A DNA stretch of 64,000 nucleotides, taken from assembly GCA_034932485.1 (NCBI GenBank), contig JAYFOQ010000014.1, forward strand, positions 62,001 through 126,000, given 5' to 3'. Every line of letters starts with the position of its first letter. Position 1 is the stretch's first letter. The notes below the pieces were generated by a model. The model had not been told where the DNA came from. It did no database searches and was given only the letters and a program-made list of their open reading frames with translations. Shown piece by piece: positions 36,053-44,194 of the stretch. The position numbers were made by a program, and so were the translations under genes. This DNA is from Gordonibacter sp034932485 (lineage in GTDB: Bacteria; Actinomycetota; Coriobacteriia; Coriobacteriales; Eggerthellaceae).

Positions 36053-37929
36053 TGAGCGATCAACCCACATCAATGTCGCAAGAGTCGCAAACGGCTCAAT
36101 CCATGTCGCCACAACCGGAGGTCGAGGTAGCTGCTCCTGTGCGCCACCGAGTTCATCATAGTTTTATTTGGTTGGGAAGTATCCAGGCTGCTTTTGCTAT
36201 TTTTGTTGTTGTGCTTATTTCCGGAATTTCCAGCATTGCGGGGTTGCTGGCTAAAGGAACAGACTCGGGTGTTTTTGGTGTTCCCACTCTGTTTATCGTT
36301 GTCCTTTGTATCATAGTTGGATTTATTCTCGTTGTAGGGATTGTAGCTCTGTTTCAGTGGCTCTCCTACAAGCATTTGTATTATGAACTGGGAGTTTCAG
36401 AGTTTAATCTATACTCTGGTATCTTCAACAAGAAGCGTGTGCATGTGCCCTATCAGCGTATACAGTCGGTAGATCAGCACGCGTCGTTGTTACAGCGGGT
36501 ATTTGGTGTATGTAGCGTGAGTATCGACACGGCAGGTGGTTCTGCGAATAAAGCTGTCATGGTTCCCTATATGCAGAAAGCCCAAGCAGAGCAGCTGCGC
36601 ACCGAGTTGTTCGCGCGTAAACAGTTTGTAGCAGCAGTGCAGAGTGGTGTCGATCCTGCCAGCGCTGCCGCTGTGCTTGCTGCTGGTATTATGCCGCAGA
36701 CCACTGTGCCGTTGAGTTCGGCGGGTGCTTCTGTTGCTTCAGGCGTGCCCCATAACGTGCTAGATGCTCCGGCGGAAATATGGACGGATGTGCGCGGAGT
36801 GTTTGGCGGCATGGCTGTGGATACGGGTAAGGTAAGTTATGAGTATGGTTTGACCAATAAAGAATTGATACTGACAGGTCTCTCCAATAACACTGCATTT
36901 GTACTTATTATTGTAGGAATTTTAGGTGCCGTGGCCCAGCTCGTGGGAGAGATTGCTCCTATTCTGGCTGGACGCATCGATCCTTTGGTGGGTCAAGTTG
37001 TCGCCATGAGCTCACAGCTTTTTAGCGGTAACCTCATTGCGGGTATCATTGCGGTGGTGGTGATTGCCATTGTGGTCATCTGGATATTTTCCATTGTGGG
37101 AACTTGTATCTCGTTCGGTGGCTTTCGCGCATGTCGACGTGATAGTCGTATCGAGGTAGAGCACGGTCTGCTACAGCATCGTTTTCAAGGTGTCGACATC
37201 GCCCGTGTGCAGTCTGTGGTGGTGAAGCAAAGCTTTATACGTCGCTTACTCGGATATTGCGAGTTATCATTGGGAAAAATTGATGCCGCTTCTGAGAACC
37301 AGCAAGACCAACAGAAAAGCTTGAGTCAGCAGGGCGTTATCATTCATCCTTTCGTGAAGATGAATCGCGTGCCCGAGATTTTGGCGGGTTTGGTGCCCGA
37401 ATTTGCCGATGTGCCTATAGAGAACACGCCTGTCGCTCCTGTTGCGTTGCGTCGAGCGCTTGTTCGTCGCGGTATTGTCCAAGGTGAGGGCTTTTGGCTT
37501 GCCATTATTTTGGTGGTTGTTCAATTGTGCGTTAACGCCTTTGTACCCGCTACTGCTGAAGGCGTGGCACTGTTATTCTACGTGAATACAGGTGCTGCCG
37601 TTGGATATGCTCTTTGCGTTGTGCTCTTAGTGCTGAATTTGATAGGCGCGGTGTTGTGGTTCCGGGGTTCTGGTTTTGCCTACAACCAGCATTTTATGCA
37701 AGTAAGTAATGGTGGATTTTCCCGCGAGTCGGTTAGTTTTCCTCGTAAGAAGATTCAGTTTGGTTACACCAAGACAAATCCGCTCCAACGCAACGCAAAA
37801 ACAGCTACGGTAAGCGCGCGAACAGCTGCAGGTATCGGGGGTACTACCATTCGCCTGGTGGATGTGTGTGAAGACGATGCTCGCGCATGGTTGGATTGGC
37901 TTAAGCCCCATGGGAATGTGCTACAGTAA
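36052..37929 (+). CDS. YdbT-like membrane protein with several bacterial PH domains
   Basis: A 625-residue protein starting at ATG 36052, overlapping the YdbS-like stop. Three repeats of two spans plus a bPH2 unit can be traced: YELGVSEFNLYSGIFNKKRVHVPYQRIQSVDQHASLLQRVFG, then RDSRIEVEHGLLQHRFQGVDIARVQSVVVKQSFIRRLLG, then FMQVSNGGFSRESVSFPRKKIQFG, the last more diverged. This matches the large member of the YdbS/YdbT pair. The N-terminal 35 residues are hydrophilic. The two probably form one membrane complex. Confidence 0.87.
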   Translation: MSDQPTSMSQESQTAQSMSPQPEVEVAAPVRHRVHHSFIWLGSIQAAFAIFVVVLISGISSIAGLLAKGTDSGVFGVPTLFIVVLCIIVGFILVVGIVALFQWLSYKHLYYELGVSEFNLYSGIFNKKRVHVPYQRIQSVDQHASLLQRVFGVCSVSIDTAGGSANKAVMVPYMQKAQAEQLRTELFARKQFVAAVQSGVDPASAAAVLAAGIMPQTTVPLSSAGASVASGVPHNVLDAPAEIWTDVRGVFGGMAVDTGKVSYEYGLTNKELILTGLSNNTAFVLIIVGILGAVAQLVGEIAPILAGRIDPLVGQVVAMSSQLFSGNLIAGIIAVVVIAIVVIWIFSIVGTCISFGGFRACRRDSRIEVEHGLLQHRFQGVDIARVQSVVVKQSFIRRLLGYCELSLGKIDAASENQQDQQKSLSQQGVIIHPFVKMNRVPEILAGLVPEFADVPIENTPVAPVALRRALVRRGIVQGEGFWLAIILVVVQLCVNAFVPATAEGVALLFYVNTGAAVGYALCVVLLVLNLIGAVLWFRGSGFAYNQHFMQVSNGGFSRESVSFPRKKIQFGYTKTNPLQRNAKTATVSARTAAGIGGTTIRLVDVCEDDARAWLDWLKPHGNVLQ

Positions 37930-37937
37930 GGCTTATT

Positions 37938-38783
37938 ATGAAGACATCTGCAACAACTAACTCATCGGATAGTCGAAGTACTCCTTCTCCCGAAGCTCTA
38001 CTGCCTGAAGGCGATGTCGGGCGGGCTACGGCGCCTCGTCAACCGACCGAGTGGACACCCTCGCAGTTTAAGCCGCGCGATTTTGCTATGGCGCATGAAT
38101 ACCGTAACGAAGTGGCTAACACTTCGGCCAGCGCAACGAACAGACAACGTAATGTGCGCGAGTATACGCTAGGCGAAGAAATTGCCAATTCGGTGACGCA
38201 CGGCATTGGTGCGTTATTGGCTATTGCAGCCATTCCTGTCTTGGTAGTGCGCGCTCTTGATGCAGGGGGCGGCATGTATCTTTTTGCTGCCTTGGTATAC
38301 ACGCTTACCATGCTGCTGGAATACACTATGTCGACTTTGTATCATGCTATTGCCGTTGATAAGGCGAAGCGTATTTTTAAAATTCTTGATCATAGTTGTA
38401 TCTACTTATTTATTGCCGGTTCGTATACCCCGTTTTGCCTGATCACCCTTGGCGATGTTGGGGGTATTTGGCTATGCGCGTTCGTGTGGGTGGTGGCTTT
38501 TGCCGGGGTTGCTTGTGAGGCGTTTTGGGTGTTTCGTCCTCGTTGGATCTCGGCGGTGTTGTATCTTTTGTTAGGTTGGAGTGTTGTGTGGTTCCTGCCT
38601 CAGCTTGTGGTATTGATGCCGGCACCGGGGCTGTGGTTGCTACTTATTGGCGGCATCTGTTATTCCCTCGGCTGCATCTTCTATGTGTTGAAGAAAATTC
38701 CTTATATGCATTCAATTTTCCACCTATGGGTTTTGGCTGGGAGCGTGTGTCAGTTCCTTGCTATTGCTCTTTTCATTATGTAA
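37938..38783 (+). CDS. Haemolysin III / PAQR-family membrane protein
   Basis: A 281-residue protein with a hydrophilic N-terminal extension of about 75 residues and then the seven-span HlyIII core: GEEIANSVTHGIGALLA, LLEYTMSTLYHAI, FKILDHSCIYLFIAGSYTPF and the C-terminal HSIFHLWVLAGS. The conserved His and Asp residues of these segments form the zinc site of the superfamily. Despite the name, the usual role is unknown and may concern membrane lipid balance. The N-terminal extension is longer than usual. It lies 8 bases after the YdbT-like gene, so the three genes may form one operon. Confidence 0.9.
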   Translation: MKTSATTNSSDSRSTPSPEALLPEGDVGRATAPRQPTEWTPSQFKPRDFAMAHEYRNEVANTSASATNRQRNVREYTLGEEIANSVTHGIGALLAIAAIPVLVVRALDAGGGMYLFAALVYTLTMLLEYTMSTLYHAIAVDKAKRIFKILDHSCIYLFIAGSYTPFCLITLGDVGGIWLCAFVWVVAFAGVACEAFWVFRPRWISAVLYLLLGWSVVWFLPQLVVLMPAPGLWLLLIGGICYSLGCIFYVLKKIPYMHSIFHLWVLAGSVCQFLAIALFIM

Positions 38784-38853
38784 GTGGCGCGTGCATGAGC
38801 GCGCGGGCATGACAGCCCAACGTTTTGGAAGCTTGGGGCATTCTGTCCTTAGC

Positions 38854-38878
38854 TTCGAGGTTGTTAAAAAACCTCGAA
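38854..38878 (+). other. Hairpin in the leader of the CNNM/CorC gene
   Basis: A perfect nine-bp stem (TTCGAGGTT with AACCTCGAA) over a seven-base loop lies 34-58 bases before the CNNM start codon. No T-tract follows, so it may be a leader structure rather than a terminator. Confidence 0.55.
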
Positions 38879-38911
38879 CAAGTCACTTACGAAGGAGTGA
38901 AGTTCCATACT

Positions 38912-40294
38912 ATGGACATTTGGATAAGCATTGTTGTTACGTTTGTACTTGTTTTGATAAACGGCTATTTTAGTATGTCGGAGATGGCGTTGGTAAACGC
39001 CCGACAAGTACTGCTGCAAAAGGAAGCCGACGATGGCGACAAAAGGGCTCGTCGTGCGCTTGAACTTGCGGGGGATTCAGGCCACTTCTTGGCTACAATT
39101 CAGGTGGCTATCACGCTGGTTGGCTTCTTTGCTTCGGCGGCTGCAGCCACGAACTTATCTGATCCTTTAGCGCAATGGTTGTCTGGGTTTGGCATCGAAT
39201 GGTTGTCGGTGATAGCGCCAGGTCTTGCCCCCGTTGTTATCACCTTGGCCGTGTCGTATCTCAGCATTGTGGTAGGTGAATTGGTGCCTAAACGTATGGC
39301 GCTTTCCGATGCCGAGCGTATTAGTAAGGTGGTGGCTGGTCCACTGGGCTTGTTCCAAAGGTTTGCGCGACCTTTGGTGGCGCTGACCTCCGCTTCGGCG
39401 AATGGCCTGTCGCGTTTGTTCGGCATTAAAAATGCCGATGAGCGACAGAGTTTGTCCGAAGAGGAAATCATGTATATGGTTACCGACAACGACGAACTGC
39501 TTCCCGACGAGAAACGTATGATCCGTGATATTTTAGATCTGGGCGATATGACCGTGCGTGAAATTATGCAGCCGCGCGTGGACGTAATTTTTGTCGAAGA
39601 TACTGATACTGTTCGCCAGACGGTCGATCGTATGCGCGGTACGGGCTATTCGCGCCTGCCGGTGTTTCATGAAGACATCGATCATATTGTGGGCATCGTA
39701 CATATCAAGGATTTGGTGGGCCCACTGGTAGATGGCAAAGGGGATGATTCAGTAGGCGTCTATGCCTATGACGCGATGTTTGTGCCCGAAAGTAAGGACG
39801 CTTTCCCCTTGTTGTCCGAGATGCAAACGAATAGGCAACAGATGGCCATCGTAGTAGACGAGTATGGTGGCACCGATGGTTTAATTACCGTTGAAGATAT
39901 CGTGGAAGAAATTGTCGGCGAAATTACTGACGAAACAGATGCGGAAGCTACGCATCTTACGGTAGTTTCTGAAGATGAGTGGGTTGTCGACGGAAGATTT
40001 CCTGTGGAAGAGGCTTTGCAACTAGGGTGGCCGGTTACCGAATCGGACGATTACGAAACTATTGCCGGGTGGCTTTTGGGTATGCTCGATGAGGTGCCGC
40101 AAGTAGGCGACGAGTTCGTGTTTAATGGGTATCAGTTCAAGATTCAAGCCATGCGCCGCCGCCGTATCTCCAGTATCCAGGTAATTCGTCTTGATGATCT
40201 GGCTCAGACCTTCGGTGCGGAGGCGGAACATATCGAAGAGATTGAACGCCTAACAGAATCTGAGGGTACGAGCGTTCAGCCTCATCGTGTATAG
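38912..40294 (+). CDS. CNNM/CorC-type (UPF0053) transporter with CBS pair
   Basis: 460 residues from ATG 38912; GAAGGAG lies 14 bases upstream, a little far, and the upstream frame to 38825 is less likely. The N-terminal CNNM domain has three to four spans (LINGYFSMSEMALVNARQ, LATIQVAITLVGFFASAAAA, VGELVPKRMAL). Two CBS domains follow (VREIMQPRVDVIFVE; AIVVDEYGGTDGLITVEDIVEEIVGEI) and then the small CorC_HlyC domain (WVVDGRFPVEEA, GYQFKI). Such proteins export or sense Mg or Co. A hairpin sits in the leader. The neighbouring membrane genes suggest an ion and envelope block. Confidence 0.92.
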   Translation: MDIWISIVVTFVLVLINGYFSMSEMALVNARQVLLQKEADDGDKRARRALELAGDSGHFLATIQVAITLVGFFASAAAATNLSDPLAQWLSGFGIEWLSVIAPGLAPVVITLAVSYLSIVVGELVPKRMALSDAERISKVVAGPLGLFQRFARPLVALTSASANGLSRLFGIKNADERQSLSEEEIMYMVTDNDELLPDEKRMIRDILDLGDMTVREIMQPRVDVIFVEDTDTVRQTVDRMRGTGYSRLPVFHEDIDHIVGIVHIKDLVGPLVDGKGDDSVGVYAYDAMFVPESKDAFPLLSEMQTNRQQMAIVVDEYGGTDGLITVEDIVEEIVGEITDETDAEATHLTVVSEDEWVVDGRFPVEEALQLGWPVTESDDYETIAGWLLGMLDEVPQVGDEFVFNGYQFKIQAMRRRRISSIQVIRLDDLAQTFGAEAEHIEEIERLTESEGTSVQPHRV

Positions 40295-40325
40295 CTCCAG
40301 TATTCAATAGTCCAGCCGGGAGGCA

Positions 40326-41348
40326 ATGTTGAACACCGAAAAGCGACTTTATCGCTCGCGTCACGCTTTCATTGGAGGCGTGTGTGGCGGTATGGCTGAT
40401 TACTTTAATACCGATCCTTTGGTTATGCGTATTTTAGTGGTGGTCCTTTCCGTTTTATCGGCTGGTTTGTTTGTTGTGGCCTACGTGGCGCTTTGGATAG
40501 TATTGCCGCGAGAGCCGGAGTATGACCATCCCTTTGACGTTCAGCCGCAAGCTGTTCGTTCTGATACTTATGGAAGTATGAATCACGAAGATGTGTGCGG
40601 TAAAGCTGATGAAGTATCGCGTTCGCCTTATGATACTACTGCTCGGTATTCTCGCAGTGAGCCCTATGTAGGGTCGGGCCACATTCCTCCTAAGCCACCT
40701 GATGCTGCGGTTTGGGCGTATCGATCTACCCAGGAGCCGTCCTCGTCGTACGTTCCCCCTTCGTACGCACAGCCGCAGTCACCAGCAACAGGCCCTGTAG
40801 TTGCACCACCGGTGGTTCAATATAAGCAGGAGGCCGTTCGGCATAGATCGAGTGGGGTGAAGATCGCCATTCTTATCGGGTCGCTGCTACTCTTCTTCGG
40901 GGTGTCTTCCCTACTGGGTGAATCTATTGACGGTGTTTCATGGTGGCAGTTTTGGCCGCTTGTCTTGGTTATTATCGGTATAGTAAATTTGGTTGTGCCG
41001 GCAGAACCCGGTCACCGCATGGAGCGATTTGTCGATGGACTTATGTTGTTCTGTCTTGGGGGAACGCTTTTGCTTATGAGTCTCGGCATAGTAGGTTGGT
41101 TTACCATCGTGATAATGCTAGAGAACCTATGGCCGCTGCTGGTTATTATGGTAGGTTTTTTTATCATTGGGTCGGCCATGCGGTCGTGGTGGTGGACACT
41201 TGCTGCCGGCTTGTGTTTTGTGGGATTCTGTGCCGCAGGGCTTACTTGGTATTCTGTTCCAGGAACAACTGAAATGCTGGTCCTAACGTTCTTTCCTGGT
41301 CGCGAGTTCGTGCTTCCGATTGCGGCGCACTTAATTGAAAACATTTAA
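40326..41348 (+). CDS. PspC-domain membrane protein
   Basis: 340 residues from ATG 40326, preceded by GGGAGGC. The N-terminus is a PspC domain (LYRSRHAFIGGVCGGMADYFNTDPLVMRI followed by a span to LWIVLPREP). A hydrophilic Pro/Tyr/Ser-rich linker of about 115 residues leads to a C-terminal region of four to five short spans resembling LiaF/DUF5668-type modules (WWQFWPLVLVIIGIVNLV, LLVIMVGFFIIGSAM). PspC proteins take part in envelope-stress sensing. No pspA-like gene is nearby. Confidence 0.85.
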   Translation: MLNTEKRLYRSRHAFIGGVCGGMADYFNTDPLVMRILVVVLSVLSAGLFVVAYVALWIVLPREPEYDHPFDVQPQAVRSDTYGSMNHEDVCGKADEVSRSPYDTTARYSRSEPYVGSGHIPPKPPDAAVWAYRSTQEPSSSYVPPSYAQPQSPATGPVVAPPVVQYKQEAVRHRSSGVKIAILIGSLLLFFGVSSLLGESIDGVSWWQFWPLVLVIIGIVNLVVPAEPGHRMERFVDGLMLFCLGGTLLLMSLGIVGWFTIVIMLENLWPLLVIMVGFFIIGSAMRSWWWTLAAGLCFVGFCAAGLTWYSVPGTTEMLVLTFFPGREFVLPIAAHLIENI

Positions 41349-41653
41349 GCTTCCCTTTTGACGACAAAAGGTGGGTTTGTAGGGTTCTTTTGCTTGCTGC
41401 TCTTTTTGTGGGCAAATTGCCTCTTTTGAAAGTAGGTATATTCACCTGCACATCTTTGTTTTAGATCTGTCAAGCGAACAAAACATGGAGGCGTTCTCCA
41501 CATCTTTTTGCTCCCCAAGGGTGAGATGGGCTAAAATATAGCTTGTTAAAACAGCATATCGGCCCTTTCGGCAGCAACCACCCTCACAATTTACTACGCT
41601 GTCACCGCTTCGGCGGCAAGGTCTTGCGCTGTTCAAAGAAAGGTTACTGAGTT
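41349..41653. other. Gene-free stretch upstream of the cell-wall-hydrolase-like gene
   Basis: This 305-base gap holds no open frame of coding character. The first 60 bases are T-rich. I checked for a c-di-AMP (ydaO-type) leader, which often precedes cell-wall hydrolases in actinobacteria, and could not match its conserved elements. AAAATA around 41533 may be part of a promoter, but no pair of boxes is convincing. Confidence 0.4.
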
Positions 41654-42457
41654 TTGGCAGTGAAAAAATATAAGCAGCGAAAATCCAACGTTGTCGCGAA
41701 AATTGCGACAGTGGGTTGTGCATCTCTGGTACTTGCCGGATGCATTGGCTTTGGATTCGCTTCTGCAGGTAGCACGAATGCTCACGTTGAAGCTTTTGGC
41801 ATCGACGAGATGAGTACGGCGGTCTCTTCGACGGAACCTGCATTGTTGACGCAGTCGGTCGATGACGAAACCGCTCGCGAGACAACGGTGCTGGCAAGTA
41901 CTGCAAAGCGTGATATTTCAAAGGGTATCCAGGCTATTGAGGCGAAAGAAGAGGCCGATCGCATAGCTGCGGAAGCGGCCGCTCGTGCCGAGGAAGAGGC
42001 CCGCATTGCCGCAGCAAGCGAGAAGATGGCTCAGCAGCAAGTCACTGCTCCTGCTCCTGCAGCAGTCGATTTGAGTGAAGTTGACTGGAGTGTTGGCAAA
42101 GAAGCGTTTGTGGCTGAATGGACTCAACGCATTGATGCCTATCTTGCGGGCTCTCCATTAGCGGGGCAAGGTGTTGTGTTTGCTACCGCAGCTTGGAATA
42201 ATGGAATAGACCCGCGCTGGTCGCCGGCTATTTCTAACACAGAAAGTTCAAAAGGTGCCGTATGCTTCCTGCCTTATAACGCATGGGGATGGGGTCAGTC
42301 TGGATTCTCTAGCTGGGAAGAGGCGATAAATACTCATGTATCTGGATTAGCAAAGGGGTATGGTTATACTATCTCCATGGCTTATGCGCAGAAGTATTGT
42401 CCGCCGAATTCGGTTCACTGGTTCAATACCACGCTGAGTCAAATGCGGATGATTTAA
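41654..42457 (+). CDS. Exported coiled-coil protein with C-terminal lysozyme/glucosaminidase-like domain
   Basis: 267 residues from TTG 41654 (AAAGG ten bases upstream). A basic N-terminus and hydrophobic segment (IATVGCASLVLAGCIGFGFASAG) form a signal peptide or anchor. An Ala/Glu-rich helix (about residues 95-135) follows. The C-terminal ~110 residues resemble muramidase or glucosaminidase domains: TAAWNNGIDPRWSPAISNTESSKG, with the Glu of NTES a possible catalytic acid, then YNAWGWGQSGFSSWEEAINTHVSGLAKGYG. It is probably a peptidoglycan-active enzyme outside the cell. LAGC could also be read as a lipobox. A terminator follows. Confidence 0.78.
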   Translation: MAVKKYKQRKSNVVAKIATVGCASLVLAGCIGFGFASAGSTNAHVEAFGIDEMSTAVSSTEPALLTQSVDDETARETTVLASTAKRDISKGIQAIEAKEEADRIAAEAAARAEEEARIAAASEKMAQQQVTAPAPAAVDLSEVDWSVGKEAFVAEWTQRIDAYLAGSPLAGQGVVFATAAWNNGIDPRWSPAISNTESSKGAVCFLPYNAWGWGQSGFSSWEEAINTHVSGLAKGYGYTISMAYAQKYCPPNSVHWFNTTLSQMRMI

Positions 42458-42498
42458 GGGGAGGGCAAGTCCTTGCCCATGAGGTTCCTTGTATCGAG

Positions 42499-42532
42499 AA
42501 GCGCTGGTGTCTACTGATGCCGGCGCTTTTTT
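42499..42532 (+). terminator. Rho-independent terminator after the cell-wall-hydrolase-like gene
   Basis: A stem (AAGCGCTGG with CCGGCGCTT, one bulge) followed by a run of six T lies 42 bases after the stop codon. Confidence 0.8.
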
Positions 42533-42635
42533 ATTGGCGAACGATAGCGAGCTGGATGCATGGCATTGTCATGCAGTATGCTAAGACATGAACGGAAAGC
42601 GGCGCGTGTGCGCCTGAAAAGATAGAGGAAGCGTC

Positions 42636-43301
42636 ATGGACAACGTCATTGTTGTTGGCTGCGGACGTGTAGGCTCGCAGCTGGCGAACATGCTGTCGGA
42701 CAACGGCAGCAATGTGTGTGTCATCGATCGCAACGCAGACGCGTTTGCGAACTTGGGGCGTAACTTTAACGGCTCGACGGTGCAGGGGTTGGGTTTCGAC
42801 GAAGAGACCCTTGTTAAAGCGGGGGTGGAGGAATGTGACGTCATTGCTGCTGTCACCCAGTTTGACAATACGAATCTTATGGTAGCTGAAGTGGGTAGCC
42901 GTCTGTTTGGTGTTCCTCATGTAATTGCGCGTTTATACAATCCCGATCATGAGCGCGCTTATATGCAGCTGGGCATCGACCATGTGTGTGGTACGTCGCT
43001 GGTGGCTGAGGACGTGTTCAGTAAAATTATGTCGGGGCATGGCGCTCATATCGATACATTCGGCGAGTTTGAGCTGCTACGTTTCTCTCTCGATCTGAGT
43101 TGGCGCGACGACGATCATCGCACCATACGGGTGTCAGAGATGGAGCGCGACCATGATATTCGCATTATTGCTTTTGAGCGTGGAGACGGGTCTGCCTCTT
43201 CTATACCTACTCGCGACTCCATTCTCTACCACGGCGATTCCGTGCTGGTGTGCGTACGTCACGAGCTTATTGAATCGTTCTCCCGCTATATTCAAGATTA
43301 G
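42636..43301 (+). CDS. TrkA/KtrA-type potassium-channel regulatory protein, copy 1
   Basis: A 221-residue cytoplasmic protein with an RCK_N Rossmann fold (VIVVGCGRVGSQLA, GxGxxG, and acidic VIDRN at the end of strand 2, which binds NAD(H)) and a C-terminal RCK_C domain (VSEMERDHDIRIIAFERG, LYHGDSVLVC). Such proteins form octameric gating rings under TrkH/KtrB potassium channels. GAGGAAG lies upstream of the ATG. A second, diverged copy begins 8 bases later. No channel subunit is in the window. Confidence 0.92.
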   Translation: MDNVIVVGCGRVGSQLANMLSDNGSNVCVIDRNADAFANLGRNFNGSTVQGLGFDEETLVKAGVEECDVIAAVTQFDNTNLMVAEVGSRLFGVPHVIARLYNPDHERAYMQLGIDHVCGTSLVAEDVFSKIMSGHGAHIDTFGEFELLRFSLDLSWRDDDHRTIRVSEMERDHDIRIIAFERGDGSASSIPTRDSILYHGDSVLVCVRHELIESFSRYIQD

Positions 43302-43309
43302 GAGCAGAT

Positions 43310-43984
43310 ATGTATATCGTTATTGCCGGCGGTGGCAAGATTGGTGAGTATCTAGCCTCGGTGTTGCTGCGAAGTGGCAATGATGTGGCGGTAATCGAGG
43401 AAAATCTGCAGACAGCCGATCATTTATCTATTGTGCTTGAAGGGCGCTATTTGGTTATTCATGGGGATGGATGCGATTCTAAGTATCAGGAAGATGCAGG
43501 TATTCGTAAGGCGGACGTATTTGTTGCTACCACAGGGCAGGACGATGATAACTTGGTCTCGTGCGAGATTGCGCAACGTGTGTTTAATGTGCCACGTTGT
43601 ATTGCGCGTGTAAACAACCCCAAAAACCTTCGCATCTTTCGTGAAGTGGGCATAGAGTGCGTATCGTCTACCACGCTTATTGCGAACCTTATCGAAGAGG
43701 AAACACTGCTGGGCAGCGTTAGCGTTGTTTCGTCGTTGACGCATGGCAATGTTCAGTTGGCTGAAATAGTGGTACCACGTATGCGCTACCATTCCAATGA
43801 ATTAGGCGTACTCGCTTCTTCATTGTCTATGCCTGAAGATAGTTTGCTGGTGGCCGTGTCGACAAAAGACGATGACGTGCAGGTAGTAAATGAGGAAACC
43901 ATACTCTACCCTGGCGATACCGCTATCATAGCTGCCGACAACGAGGTCCTTGACGAAGTGCGTGCGATATTCAAAGGCCTTTAA
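43310..43984 (+). CDS. TrkA/KtrA-type potassium-channel regulatory protein, copy 2
   Basis: A 224-residue paralogue of the preceding protein, with YIVIAGGGKIGEYLA (GxGxxG), VIEEN with Glu in place of Asp at the strand-2 acidic position, IHGDGCDSKYQEDAGI, and an RCK_C half (VVPRMRYHSNELG, ILYPGDTAIIAAD). The acidic residues suggest NAD(H) or a nucleotide such as ATP as ligand. The two copies probably form a mixed gating ring. They lie close enough (8 bases, AGGAG site) for coupled translation. Confidence 0.92.
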   Translation: MYIVIAGGGKIGEYLASVLLRSGNDVAVIEENLQTADHLSIVLEGRYLVIHGDGCDSKYQEDAGIRKADVFVATTGQDDDNLVSCEIAQRVFNVPRCIARVNNPKNLRIFREVGIECVSSTTLIANLIEEETLLGSVSVVSSLTHGNVQLAEIVVPRMRYHSNELGVLASSLSMPEDSLLVAVSTKDDDVQVVNEETILYPGDTAIIAADNEVLDEVRAIFKGL

Positions 43985-44194
43985 GGGAATGGTGTTTGCT
44001 TGCTTTGACGCGCACTAGTACGGTATGAGAGTTTGTTTGCCTAAAGCGAACAAATCTATTTTTTGTCGTGTTTATACCAACGAATGCGCATTCCGTTCTT
44101 TGAACTCTTTCACATAACTCTGAACAATGGAGATAGTCGGTGAGGGACCGATCGCCCTATAAAGGGCAGTGGGAGAAATCAGGGAGGGAATCGG

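Noticed and set aside
41349..41653. c-di-AMP riboswitch upstream of the cell-wall-hydrolase-like gene
   Set aside because: Context was suggestive, but I could not match the conserved elements of that RNA class.
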